This document shows positions 42,610 to 51,046 of a stretch of DNA of 64,000 nt, in pieces; position 1 is the first letter of the stretch, and each line of letters opens with the position of its first letter. The position numbers and the translations under genes were made by a program. Source of the DNA: CANIGN01 sp964538275 (GTDB taxonomy: Bacteria > Bdellovibrionota > UBA2428); NCBI GenBank assembly GCA_964538275.1, contig CAZIFW010000007.1, positions 14,530 to 78,529 on the forward strand. Direction: 5' to 3'. The notes beneath the pieces were generated by a model. The model was not told the origin of the DNA and made no database searches. It saw only the letters and a program-made list of their open reading frames with translations.

Positions 42610-43611
42610 CTAGATTTCTAAAGAACTAATAATTTTCTTAGTAAATGTTTGGGTATTTCCGCGGCCTTTTAAATCCGCCGTGCGATCAGCTTCGGATTGC
42701 AAAGCTTTGCGAAGTGCTTCTTTGATAGCTGAAGCATGATCCGGCAAACCAATATGATAAAGCATAGAAACTGCTGAAAATAAGATTGCTGTTGGGTTTG
42801 CCAATCCTTTGCCTGCAATATCAGGAGCCGAACCATGAACAGCTTCAAAAATTGCTCCGTCGCAACCAATATTGGCACCCGATGCAATTCCTAATCCACC
42901 CACAAGTCCTGCACATAAATCACTGACAATATCTCCAAAAAGATTTGGAAGCACAAGCACGTCAAACTGCTGGGGTCTTTGAACCAATTGCATGCAACAA
43001 TTATCAATCAAAATATCGTTAGCTTGAATTTCAGGGTATCGCTTAGAAACTTCGTAAAAAGCTTCTAGCCACTGCCCGTCCGTCATTTTCATAATATTGG
43101 CTTTATGTACGCAAGTAACTAATTTGCGACCTTCTTTTTTAGCTAAGTCAAAAGCATATTCATGAGCGCGAGTCGCACCAGAACGAGTAGAAATTCTTAA
43201 GGCCACAGCACAATCTGGACTTTGGCGATATTCAATTCCGCCATACGTATCTTCAATATTTTCTCGCACAATAACTAAATCAATATCCTGAAAAGGAGTA
43301 GGAAGTGCGGGAAGGGAAAGCGATGGCCTTACGTTTACAAAAAGATCTAAGGCTTTACGGATTCTCACGTTGATACTTTGGTGACCTTTTCCAATAGGTG
43401 TAGTGGTGGGTCCTTTAAGAGCGATTTTATTTTTGCGTAAAACTTCTAGAACTTCCGGCCCTAAAGAATCACCATTTTTCTCAAAGGCCGCTAAACCCGC
43501 AAAAACCTCTTCCCAAACCACGGGAACTTTTGCAGCTTCAAAAACCTGCAGAACAGAATCACAAATTTCGGGACCAATACCATCCCCTTTTAACAATGTG
43601 AGCTTATGCAT
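42610..43611 (-). CDS. icd: NAD-type isocitrate dehydrogenase
   Basis: Oxidative decarboxylation of isocitrate to 2-oxoglutarate. 333 residues, the compact form of the isocitrate/isopropylmalate dehydrogenase family. The substrate loop KGHQSINVRIRKALDLFVNV has the Ser/Asn/Arg pattern of isocitrate enzymes rather than the isopropylmalate Leu pattern; RENIEDTYGGIEY, the Lys of HKANIMKMTDG and the Asp pair in LFGDIVSDL are intact. HGSAPDIAGKG has Asp where NADP enzymes carry Lys-Tyr, which indicates NAD. Homoisocitrate dehydrogenase is a less likely alternative. Pairs metabolically with acnA at 9644. Confidence 0.87.
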   Translation of the reverse strand: MHKLTLLKGDGIGPEICDSVLQVFEAAKVPVVWEEVFAGLAAFEKNGDSLGPEVLEVLRKNKIALKGPTTTPIGKGHQSINVRIRKALDLFVNVRPSLSLPALPTPFQDIDLVIVRENIEDTYGGIEYRQSPDCAVALRISTRSGATRAHEYAFDLAKKEGRKLVTCVHKANIMKMTDGQWLEAFYEVSKRYPEIQANDILIDNCCMQLVQRPQQFDVLVLPNLFGDIVSDLCAGLVGGLGIASGANIGCDGAIFEAVHGSAPDIAGKGLANPTAILFSAVSMLYHIGLPDHASAIKEALRKALQSEADRTADLKGRGNTQTFTKKIISSLEI

Positions 43612-43734
43612 ACTTAAAAGTTAGCACGTTCATAAAAAGGTACCAATTACCTTTCGACATACCCCCTCCCTTTCAGACTCGCCTCACAATAAAATCGTTG
43701 GTCAGAGCCAATTCTCAAGCTAGGATTGCCGCCA

Positions 43735-44865
43735 ATGGCCGATACTCCAAACGCACAACATACACACCGCACCCCTGCCAGCCCCATCAAAGGCATCAAA
43801 CACATTATTGCTATCGGATCTGGTAAAGGCGGTGTCGGTAAATCCACCACCGCTGTGAACGTAGCTGTCGCACTTTCAAAATTAGGTTTCAAAGTTGGAC
43901 TCATGGATGCCGACATTTACGGCCCTAGCGTTCCTAAAATACTTGGAACAAAAGAAGTTCCCACTCAAAGAGCTGGAGAAAAAGTTCGCCCTCCCGAAGC
44001 TTACGGAATTAAATGCATGAGCATGGGTCTTTTGGGCGGAGACACTCCCATTATCTGGAGAGGCCCTATGGCCTCAAAAGCTGTTATCCAATTTTTGTCA
44101 GAAGTAGAATGGGGAGAACTCGATTATCTTTTATTAGACCTCCCTCCCGGTACGGGAGACATTCAACTCACTCTTGCGCAATCAGTACGACTCAGTGGCG
44201 CTGTAATTGTTATGACCCCTCAAGGACTTGCCACTCAAATTGCAAAACGCGGTCTTCAAATGTTTCAACAAGTGCGCGTTCCTATCTTAGGCGTTGTAGA
44301 AAACATGAGTGAATTTATTTGCCCTCATTGCGAAAAAGAAAGCAAAATTTTCCGCTCTGGTGGAGGCAAAGAAATTTCCGAAGCGCTTCACATTCCTCTT
44401 TTGGGATCAGTGCCCTTAGATGGAAAAATTGTAGAAGAAAGTGATGAAGGTCACCCCGTCATCACTGCTCGCCCTGACAGCAAAGTTGCAAAAGAATATT
44501 TCTCAATTGCAAAAAACATGGTGGCCGAATTGGAGCGTATTGAAAAGGGCACGGACGAAAGCGTTCCTCCTCAAATCGTAAACCTTGAGCCCAATCAGAA
44601 AGCTAAACTTTTAAAAATTAGCTGGAATAACGGCAAGCAAAGTCTTGCAACCTTCCGAGACCTTAGATTCCTCTGCCCCTGTGCCTCTTGCGTAGATGAA
44701 GGCACAGGCATACGTAAGATCAAAAAAGAGGATGTAGACCCCAACGTATCACCTTTGCGCACTGAAACCGTGGGCCACTATGCCATCCGCATACAGTGGT
44801 CTGATGGGCACGATACAGGCCTCTATTCTTACGACTATCTTTGGAAACAGCTCACCCACGCCTAA
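43735..44865 (+). CDS. mrp: Mrp/NBP35-type Fe-S carrier ATPase fused to DUF971
   Basis: About 376 residues from the ATG at 43735, with TAGGA nine bases upstream; a TTG at 43726 is too close to that site. The first 285 residues are an Mrp/ApbC P-loop ATPase: GSGKGGVGKSTTAVN (deviant Walker A), LMDADIYGPSVPKILG, and the cluster-binding CPHC in SEFICPHCEKES. The C-terminal 90 residues are a DUF971 domain (ISWNNGKQSLATFRDLRFLC, CPCASC, IQWSDGHDTGLYSYDYL). Many bacteria carry these as separate genes. It delivers Fe-S clusters in the cytoplasm; the DUF971 role is unknown. Confidence 0.93.
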   Translation: MADTPNAQHTHRTPASPIKGIKHIIAIGSGKGGVGKSTTAVNVAVALSKLGFKVGLMDADIYGPSVPKILGTKEVPTQRAGEKVRPPEAYGIKCMSMGLLGGDTPIIWRGPMASKAVIQFLSEVEWGELDYLLLDLPPGTGDIQLTLAQSVRLSGAVIVMTPQGLATQIAKRGLQMFQQVRVPILGVVENMSEFICPHCEKESKIFRSGGGKEISEALHIPLLGSVPLDGKIVEESDEGHPVITARPDSKVAKEYFSIAKNMVAELERIEKGTDESVPPQIVNLEPNQKAKLLKISWNNGKQSLATFRDLRFLCPCASCVDEGTGIRKIKKEDVDPNVSPLRTETVGHYAIRIQWSDGHDTGLYSYDYLWKQLTHA

Positions 44866-44868
44866 AAA

Positions 44869-44904
44869 TTGACTAAAAATGCATATTTTTTGCCAATAAT
44901 TACG
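44869..44904 (+). promoter_or_regulatory. Candidate promoter for the DksA-like gene
   Basis: TTGACT at 44869-44874 begins four bases after the mrp stop. A20-base A/T-rich spacer separates it from AATAAT at 44895-44900. The spacing is longer than ideal, so the call is weak, but a leader of about 95 bases with two hairpins follows. Confidence 0.3.
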
Positions 44905-44923
44905 AATACTTGGGATCCAAGTT

Positions 44924-44980
44924 CCAGCAGGCATTTTTAGCTTGCTGGGATGCGAAAGTCTCGATATAGCCTTCTGGCTA
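44924..44980 (+). promoter_or_regulatory. Two leader hairpins before the DksA-like gene
   Basis: First stem CCAGCAGGC/GCTTGCTGG (44924-44948, one G-T pair) with loop ATTTTTA; second stem TAGCC-TTCT-GGCTA (44967-44980), ending five bases before the AAAAGG ribosome site. The second is placed to influence translation. The first lacks a T-run after it. The set may be an attenuator-like leader. Confidence 0.45.
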
Positions 44981-44996
44981 AAAGAAAAGGATATAT

Positions 44997-45449
44997 ATGG
45001 CCGTTAATGCCTCTGGATTGAACCAAAAAGAACTCAAAGAAATTAAAGCTTTGCTTGATAAAAAGATCAAAGAATTGAATGAAGAAATCAAGCTTCTTGA
45101 AGACGAGATTAAAGTAGAAGGCGCAAGCGAAGAGCAAGGCGCACCTGACGAATTCGATCGCAGCAGCTACGAAGAAAACCTCCAACGCTCTCAAATTGTT
45201 TTAGATGGCAAATACAGACTTCAAAACGAAGTCTTGGCTGCTATTGAACGTATGAAAGGCCCAGACTTTGGTGTGTGCGAACTCACAGAAGAGCCCATCG
45301 GATTTAAGCGTCTTAAAGCTCAACCTTGGACCCGATTCTCTATTGAAGCTCAAAAAGATGTAGAGAGTAATCGCAAAATGCGTTCAATGACTCGTGGAGT
45401 AGGTTCTGGTCGCGGTGACGACGACGTCGAAGACAGCGCCGAAGACTAA
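44997..45449 (+). CDS. DksA/TraR-like protein lacking the zinc-finger cysteines
   Basis: 150 residues. A long coiled coil (residues 8-85) with a tip motif Asp51-x-x-Asp54-x-Ser56 (APDEFDRSSYEEN), close to the DxxDxA that DksA inserts in the RNA polymerase secondary channel. The globular end FGVCELTEEPIGFKRLKAQP aligns with the DksA zinc finger, but only Cys94 remains: the other three positions are Thr97, Ser115 and Ala118. The tail is acidic (RGDDDVEDSAED). It probably regulates transcription with or without ppGpp, zinc-independent. Ribosome site AAAAGG. A dispersed repeat follows. Confidence 0.82.
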   Translation: MAVNASGLNQKELKEIKALLDKKIKELNEEIKLLEDEIKVEGASEEQGAPDEFDRSSYEENLQRSQIVLDGKYRLQNEVLAAIERMKGPDFGVCELTEEPIGFKRLKAQPWTRFSIEAQKDVESNRKMRSMTRGVGSGRGDDDVEDSAED

Positions 45450-45450
45450 G

Positions 45451-45555
45451 CTGGAACTGAAAAAGCTCCATCTGCGTCGTTCTCAGTCGCTCGGATACCT
45501 ACGCGCGTATACCTCGCTCCCTGCGGCCTCGCATCTGGAACTTTTTGAGTTCCAG
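45451..45555. repeat. Dispersed repeat copy B (105 bp, inverted ends, central hairpin)
   Basis: Fills the whole gap between two convergent genes. The ends read inward as CTGGAACTGAAAAAGCTCCA and CTGGAACTCAAAAAGTTCCA: a 20-bp terminal inverted pair with two mismatches; each end can itself fold. Blocks 45468-45492 and 45514-45534 match copy A at 17300-17387 in inverse orientation. The centre forms a different hairpin (GGATACC region). Each end places a T-run after a stem, so it could terminate transcription from both sides. Confidence 0.87.
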
Positions 45556-46308
45556 TTAAAACGACTTAAGTAATTTTAAAAAATCACTGGGCTCACGGAA
45601 ATATACAACCTGTGAGCTTCGGTGAGGAATCTCCGTTATCCAACCACAAGATTCTCCTACTAAGACAGCGTAGCCCCCACGCTCCAAAGCAAATTCCATT
45701 GCGGAACGATCTAACAAATCATCGCCTGCCACTACGGGTATAGCGTCTGCTGGAATCAACCCCTGTTGATATGCATATTCCAAACAACTTCCCTTAGAGC
45801 ATCTCTTTAAGAGTAGCTCTGCTCCTCTATCGCCCACGCGCCATTCCCATTCGGGTGGTATGGGAACATTGAGAGATTCAATAAACTTTTTGAGATACTT
45901 TTTTTGAGTTTTTCTAAAAGATGCAATTCTAGCCGCTGTGGGTTTTATTTCTAATCTATAACTGAGTTCGTGTTGGCGAATGGCTTCTTTTAATTTTTCT
46001 TCAAGCCCTGAGGGAAGCCCTTCCCCCAACTGAATCGTCTTATTATTATTGGCATTCCACTGAATAGAGCCTTGTACAAAAAAGCCTGGGAATTTTAAAA
46101 AATCTTCGTTTACAGATTTTAAAGATTCAATTCTTCGCCCTGTATTCCACCAAGCGCCGAGAGATTTTTTAGCAAGATTAGCCACAGCTCCATAAATATC
46201 TATTGGGTTATAAGCTACGCCTTCCCAAACTTCCATGTGAGGACAAAGGGTGCCATCGTAATCCAAAAAGTAAACACTTTTGGAAAGATCCCTCAGAAGT
46301 GCCTTCAT
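45556..46308 (-). CDS. otsB: Trehalose-6-phosphate phosphatase-like HAD protein
   Basis: About 250 residues from the ATG at 46308; a longer in-frame opening to 46470 lacks coding character and would overlap the divergent trmJ. HAD motif I is VYFLDYDGTLCP near the start, the motif II region is AWWNTGRRIESLKS, and motif IV is VVAGDDLLDRSAMEFA. The C2-type cap between carries the OtsB-like KPTAARIASFR and WEWRVGDRGAELLLK. It would dephosphorylate trehalose-6-phosphate or a similar sugar phosphate; no otsA is near, so the substrate is uncertain. Confidence 0.78.
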   Translation of the reverse strand: MKALLRDLSKSVYFLDYDGTLCPHMEVWEGVAYNPIDIYGAVANLAKKSLGAWWNTGRRIESLKSVNEDFLKFPGFFVQGSIQWNANNNKTIQLGEGLPSGLEEKLKEAIRQHELSYRLEIKPTAARIASFRKTQKKYLKKFIESLNVPIPPEWEWRVGDRGAELLLKRCSKGSCLEYAYQQGLIPADAIPVVAGDDLLDRSAMEFALERGGYAVLVGESCGWITEIPHRSSQVVYFREPSDFLKLLKSF

Positions 46309-46422
46309 AGAACTTATCCTAGGGCGAGCTCTCTCAAAATCGCAAGTCCTACTTGGTGAAGAAAGCCAGATAGAAGAAAAATACTTGCATGAAGCTTTAT
46401 TCGAGTGAAAAGTATCTTTGCT

Positions 46423-47217
46423 ATGAAAATAATGCCACCTACAATAATCTTTGTGCGACCCATAGCACACGGTAACGTAGGGGCACTTGCGCGTGTTATG
46501 TCTAACTTTGGAGTTAAAGAACTGCGTCTAGTGCGCGAACCCACCGGTGAAGCTGCATTCGACAAGGAACATCGCCCACTGGATTGGGGACTGGCTTGCA
46601 GAGGCGAGAGCGTTCTCAATAATCTTAAGACCTACCCTACTCTTACAAATGCGCTTGAAGATATTCACTGGGCTGTGGCAACAACAGCACGCACGCGAGA
46701 AAAAGATTCAGGATACACGCGCCCCATCCAAAATTTTAAAGATGTCTTAGAGAAAATTAAAACTGAAAAAAGCGCTCAAAAATGGGCTCTAGTTTTTGGC
46801 CCCGAAGACGACGGATTAAACGATGCAGAAGTTTCTCAATGTCACTGTTTAAGCACGATTGATACGAATCCTGAGAGTCCCTCCATGAACATTGCAATGG
46901 CGGCGGGATGCTTACTTTATCACTGGGCACTTGTGAGTGAACCCAACTACCAACAAATTACTGAAGAAAAACAGCCTACAACTGATTTAGCGACTGCAGC
47001 AGATATCGACAAACTTGCAGTATATATTTCTGAAACCCTAAAAACTTCGGAGTTTTTTAAATATCCTGATGAAATGGCTGCCCTTGCGCGCATGAGACGC
47101 ATTTTTCAAAGCGAAGCTCCACCCACACGCGGCGACATTCTTTTTGTATTCGAAATTTTCTATCAATTGCGTTCTAAAATTCAAGGTCGCTTTGAAGATA
47201 GAAATTTTTTAAAATAA
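46423..47217 (+). CDS. trmJ: tRNA (cytidine/uridine-2'-O)-methyltransferase TrmJ-like
   Basis: SPOUT/TrmH-family RNA ribose methylase; TrmJ modifies position 32 of tRNAs with SAM. About 265 residues. Motif 1 is IIFVRPIAHGNVGALARVMS, with FGVKELRLV; the SAM knot motifs are ALVFGPEDDGLNDAEVSQC and DTNPESPSMNIAMAAGCLLY. The C-terminal extension (ADIDKLAVYISETLKTSEFF to KIQGR) matches TrmJ rather than TrmL. ATGs at 46423 and 46432 are both possible starts. It is divergent from the otsB-like gene. Confidence 0.87.
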   Translation: MKIMPPTIIFVRPIAHGNVGALARVMSNFGVKELRLVREPTGEAAFDKEHRPLDWGLACRGESVLNNLKTYPTLTNALEDIHWAVATTARTREKDSGYTRPIQNFKDVLEKIKTEKSAQKWALVFGPEDDGLNDAEVSQCHCLSTIDTNPESPSMNIAMAAGCLLYHWALVSEPNYQQITEEKQPTTDLATAADIDKLAVYISETLKTSEFFKYPDEMAALARMRRIFQSEAPPTRGDILFVFEIFYQLRSKIQGRFEDRNFLK

Positions 47218-47226
47218 TCATAAAGC

Positions 47227-49044
47227 TTAGTCACCACGTAATTTTGCTAAACATGATGCCGTAGTCGCGTACTCGCTGCTAAGAGAAAGATCTTTATCAA
47301 TTTTATCGGCCAAAGCTAGCACTGACCTTGCAGCTTTGCTCCATTTACTATCGGTCAAAAGCGAAGAATTGTTTTTAAGCATGATAGAAAATAAAAGCAA
47401 TTGTCTTTGAATGGGAAATGCTCGGAAATGATCGGCTTCGATGCCCAGAGTTCTAATGGCTTCTTCGACATTTTCAGCAGATGGCGCAGTATCAACCAAG
47501 AGACTTTGAATTCTTTGTAAGTCTTGCTCGGTGCTAAGATATGCTTGGACCGCTGCTTCTGAAGCTGCACCGGTGGCAAGAATGTGCTGGTAAGAAAGGA
47601 GAGCACGCGAAAAGCGTTTTAACATGGGAACTTCAGCTTGGACGGAAGAATGTATCTGAGAGGACAATCTTCTTAAAATGCGTAAATTTCCTGAAGCAGC
47701 TAACTCTGAGACATTTACCCGTCGTGCATGTTGAATTCGCTTACCTGCATACGGATTAGCATGCGATAACTCCTTGTGCTCACCCAGTAAAGAATCGATC
47801 TGAAACCAATCGGCTGGAATACTCACTTTAACATTTTCACTTTTAGCGTTCATATAAAACGCTTTTATATCTTCGTTATCCGTCATTCTGTAATCGTCGC
47901 TAAAGTGAGGCAACAAAACAGAATCAGTCTTGTATAAACGTGCAACAATCTCGCTAGCGAGTGCAATATGCTGATTGTTTACCAATTTCGCATTCATGGT
48001 AAGTATGAAGGGAAGAGTCTTCCCGTCATGGTCAATTTCAAGCACAAATATGTAACCTTGAATTCCATCAGCGTTTTTAGTGGAGTTACTGAGCTTAAAA
48101 ACTTTTACACGTGGGTGAAGCGCGTAATACGCAAGACTTTCACTCGAACAGTCCCCTGCCCATTCGCCCCGCAAGAGTGCCTCAAGTGGAGTTACTTCGG
48201 TCAATGCTACAAAATCTGGCTTGAACTTAATTTTGTCTGAATTTGCCATACGTCTTGGGCGAAAATACATATAGCGTGGAATTTCTCGTTCACCGTATAC
48301 ATCACGGAAATTATTGAAACGAGTAATGAAGTCGTTTCGCTGCTCAAGCACATCGCTTGTAAATATAAGATCGTACACGGGGTTAAACGAATGCTTAGTG
48401 ATACTGTGAGTTGCTAGGGGTCGCAAAAACAACTCGCGAAGTTGAGAGGGCGTTATTCTTGAGATTCTTTCAAAAACCTCTTTTTTAGCGACCTCAATAT
48501 TATCGTAAAGAGCAATACCTTTTTCATCGTACAATAAAGGCACTAAATGAAAAAAGGAATGCGACATTTGTTTGCTCTTAAAGAAGAAATCTTGCCTGTG
48601 TTGCTGATTAAAAAAGTTTAGCGATTCTACGAACGATTTTTTATAAAAATCATCGGGTACATTTTCAAAGGCTGACTCAATTTCAAAAACGTAGATATCT
48701 TTATTGGCAGGATCGACAGCATCGAAATTTTCCATGCCTAAATATTCAACCGAGTGAATGTTACGCACTTCACGTTGACTCAGCTCCGTGACATTAAGAC
48801 CCAAAGCCTGAATGTAGGGGGTTGCCCCTGCAAATATAAGCGGAACATTCGTAGAGTAAGGCAGAAAATTGAGCAGGCCTCTATCACCGCGCAAGCTCAA
48901 TGAATTCATCGCATGATGCGCGAGCTCTTGGTGTGGGTCACTGTAGGGCGGAGCCCAGAGAAGATAACTAACGACGATAATGGGTAAAAGCAAGCTACGT
49001 CGAAAAAGTTGGAAGGGTCTGAACACGGAGAAATCGTAACGCAA
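47227..49044 (-). CDS. Large exported protein of unknown family
   Basis: 605 residues. The N-terminus has a signal anchor (FQLFRRSLLLPIIVVSYLLW, residues 11-30). The central part has an EWAGDCSSESLAYYALHP segment with Cys299, followed about 45 residues later by VLEIDHDGKTLPFIL; this recalls the Cys and His/Asp spacing of transglutaminase-like domains, but the match is weak. The C-terminal 170 residues are helical (ISSVQAEVPML region to TDSKWSKAARSVL). No family recognised. Not coupled to neighbours. Confidence 0.65.
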   Translation of the reverse strand: MRYDFSVFRPFQLFRRSLLLPIIVVSYLLWAPPYSDPHQELAHHAMNSLSLRGDRGLLNFLPYSTNVPLIFAGATPYIQALGLNVTELSQREVRNIHSVEYLGMENFDAVDPANKDIYVFEIESAFENVPDDFYKKSFVESLNFFNQQHRQDFFFKSKQMSHSFFHLVPLLYDEKGIALYDNIEVAKKEVFERISRITPSQLRELFLRPLATHSITKHSFNPVYDLIFTSDVLEQRNDFITRFNNFRDVYGEREIPRYMYFRPRRMANSDKIKFKPDFVALTEVTPLEALLRGEWAGDCSSESLAYYALHPRVKVFKLSNSTKNADGIQGYIFVLEIDHDGKTLPFILTMNAKLVNNQHIALASEIVARLYKTDSVLLPHFSDDYRMTDNEDIKAFYMNAKSENVKVSIPADWFQIDSLLGEHKELSHANPYAGKRIQHARRVNVSELAASGNLRILRRLSSQIHSSVQAEVPMLKRFSRALLSYQHILATGAASEAAVQAYLSTEQDLQRIQSLLVDTAPSAENVEEAIRTLGIEADHFRAFPIQRQLLLFSIMLKNNSSLLTDSKWSKAARSVLALADKIDKDLSLSSEYATTASCLAKLRGD

Positions 49045-49119
49045 TGCGCAACAAGAGTCAAGTTCTTCATGGCCAATTTTTGATTAAATTTCAAATACTT
49101 ATAGAGCCATAATCTGCTT

Positions 49120-49209
49120 TTATTTTTTATTTCTTCCACTCAGCGCAAACATCAGCCCACCCGCTATGACGAATGCCGCAAGAAAAGGCGCGAACGAAAT
49201 TCTGCACAA
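49120..49209 (-). CDS. Possible 29-residue membrane peptide
   Basis: A TTG at 49209 opens a short frame encoding a single hydrophobic helix with a basic tail (FAPFLAAFVIAGGLMFALSG then RNKK). It begins 30 bases after the htrA stop on the same strand. The membrane-like pattern is non-random in appearance, but the TTG start and lack of a ribosome site make it doubtful. Confidence 0.2.
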   Translation of the reverse strand: MCRISFAPFLAAFVIAGGLMFALSGRNKK

Positions 49210-49239
49210 ACTTAAGCTGTTAAATAGTTAACGCTATAC

Positions 49240-50763
49240 TTAAACCTTAAGGGTAAACAACGTCACGGTAGGGCCCCGTAAAACCTTAAGCAAATAGGTG
49301 CCCTTCTTCGCTAAAATTCTCTCTGCTGATTTTACATCCGTTGTGCGCACACGCTGAATTTCTAAAATGATATCGCCTCTAGATAAACCTGCCTCATCTG
49401 CAGGACTTCCACTTATTACTTCCGTAACAACAACTCCGCGTACATCGGGTGAAATTCTCCAGCGCGTTCTTATCTCTGGATTCAAATCAAGCAACTCTAG
49501 GCCTGCTCGGGAAAGAGGAGTTGCTGCAACCCCAGGTTTTTGCGGAGAACCTCTTCTTCTAAAGTTTCCACCTGCAACTGCCTGCATGCCTTTATCTAAA
49601 TCGCCTAAAACAAGTTGAGTGCTTTGAGTTTTTCCATCCCTTAAGAATTCAACTCTCACACTGCTTCCGGGATCATTTTCTCTAACCGCCTTCTGAAAAT
49701 CAGTGTTGGTGGCAATACGTCTCTCACCCACTTTTGTAACAACGTCATAAGATTTCAAGCCCGCCTTGTCTGCAGCTTCACCTGGTACAACATCTTCAAT
49801 AAGTGCGCCTTCTGCGCTTTTTAAACCTAAGGATTTTGCAGTATCGATATCAAAATTAGGATATAGACTTACACCTGCATAGCCGTGGGTAGCCTTGCCA
49901 TTTGTGAGAATGTCTCGAATGGCTCGTTTTGCAGTGTTGATTGGAATAGCAAAACCCAACCCCTGCCCGCGAGGGTCAATTGCTGTATTTACCCCAATCA
50001 CTTCACCTGCCATATTGATAAGCGGTCCACCTGAGTTGCCTTGGTTAATACTCGCGTCAGTCTGAATAAAATCTGCAGAAATTTCTGGAATCACATCGCG
50101 CCCTAAAGCACTCACAATTCCTTTAGTCACAGTATGAGAAAGGCCATGAGGATTACCAATAGCCACTACCCATTCACCCACTTTTAAGTTGGAGCTGTCG
50201 CCAAATGGAATCACGGCAAGCTTTGTCTTTGGTTTTTCTTTTAATCTGAGGACTGCCGTGTCTACTATCGGATCCACACCCACCACTTCGACATCTACAC
50301 CTTCACTTTTTGATGAATCACCCAAAAATCTGACTTTAACGGAATCAGCAATTTTATCGCCACCCATTCGCACGACGTGAGAGTTGGTAACAATAATTCC
50401 ATCTGGATGAATTACAAATCCACTCCCCAAACTTTGTGCCTTGCGAGTAGAAGGAGGGCGACTGGGACCTCGGCGCGGCCCACCTGGCATTCCAAAAAAG
50501 AATTCAAAAATATCATCCGTCTGCATCATGTTCGGAACAGCCACATTACTTGTGGTCAAAACTGTAACAACAGCAGCCGAATATTTATTCGCCAAACCTA
50601 CTATGGATTCATTCAATAAATCTGCTTTCAGTTGCGCGCTTTTCTTTTCGCTAACACTTTGTTCCGTCCAAAAAGCTTTAGCCTGTGTTTGGCCCATATA
50701 AGGTGCCAAAAGCCCACCTATTAATAAGATTCCCAAAGTATGAGTCTTAAAATTCAAACGCAT
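49240..50763 (-). CDS. htrA: Periplasmic serine protease DegP/HtrA (Do-like)
   Basis: 507 residues, the usual length for a two-PDZ HtrA. Signal peptide MRLNFKTHTLGILLIGGLLA, with cleavage after TQAKA. Triad: His129 (VTNSHVVRMGG), Asp168 (IVDTAVLRLK), Ser244 (QGNSGGPLINM). PDZ1 starts near HGYAGVSLYPNFD and PDZ2 near GLELLDLNPEIRTRWR. An RGPSRPPS-rich loop (about residues 95-110) is the LA-loop. It degrades and refolds misfolded envelope proteins. It starts seven bases after the DUF1844 stop, so they form an operon. Confidence 0.95.
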   Translation of the reverse strand: MRLNFKTHTLGILLIGGLLAPYMGQTQAKAFWTEQSVSEKKSAQLKADLLNESIVGLANKYSAAVVTVLTTSNVAVPNMMQTDDIFEFFFGMPGGPRRGPSRPPSTRKAQSLGSGFVIHPDGIIVTNSHVVRMGGDKIADSVKVRFLGDSSKSEGVDVEVVGVDPIVDTAVLRLKEKPKTKLAVIPFGDSSNLKVGEWVVAIGNPHGLSHTVTKGIVSALGRDVIPEISADFIQTDASINQGNSGGPLINMAGEVIGVNTAIDPRGQGLGFAIPINTAKRAIRDILTNGKATHGYAGVSLYPNFDIDTAKSLGLKSAEGALIEDVVPGEAADKAGLKSYDVVTKVGERRIATNTDFQKAVRENDPGSSVRVEFLRDGKTQSTQLVLGDLDKGMQAVAGGNFRRRGSPQKPGVAATPLSRAGLELLDLNPEIRTRWRISPDVRGVVVTEVISGSPADEAGLSRGDIILEIQRVRTTDVKSAERILAKKGTYLLKVLRGPTVTLFTLKV

Positions 50764-50770
50764 TTTTAAT

Positions 50771-51046
50771 TTACTCCTTAGTATTAGCTTTCACGTATTG
50801 CAGACGAACATCGCGTAAGATGCGCTCTAACAAACCCCGTTCTTCGTCGTCTAAATTTCCACGGGTTTTATCTTGCAAAAGTTGAAGCAAATCGATGTTC
50901 TGTTTAGCAGCAGCCAAATTGATTTGTAATTTTTTTGAAATGGGATCTTCAACAAGACCTAGTTCAATAAAAGTAGCCGAAGCTAGACTTAGAATAAAAG
51001 TAGAGAAATTTACTTCATGAGCGCTGTGGGTTTCCGTCTGGGTCAT
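50771..51046 (-). CDS. DUF1844 protein
   Basis: 91 residues matching DUF1844: VNFSTFILSLASATFIELGL near the N-terminus, then the helix pattern INLAAAKQNIDLLQLLQDKT and GNLDDEERGLLERILRDVRLQY. It is mainly helical and cytoplasmic, function unknown. It lies directly upstream of htrA (seven-base gap), a pairing that hints at envelope homeostasis, though this is inference. Confidence 0.85.
   Translation of the reverse strand: MTQTETHSAHEVNFSTFILSLASATFIELGLVEDPISKKLQINLAAAKQNIDLLQLLQDKTRGNLDDEERGLLERILRDVRLQYVKANTKE

Noticed and set aside
46309..46470. N-terminal extension of the OtsB-like gene to 46470
   Set aside because: The extra 54 residues are Ser/His-rich without family match, overlap the divergent trmJ start, and motif I sits right after the ATG at 46308.
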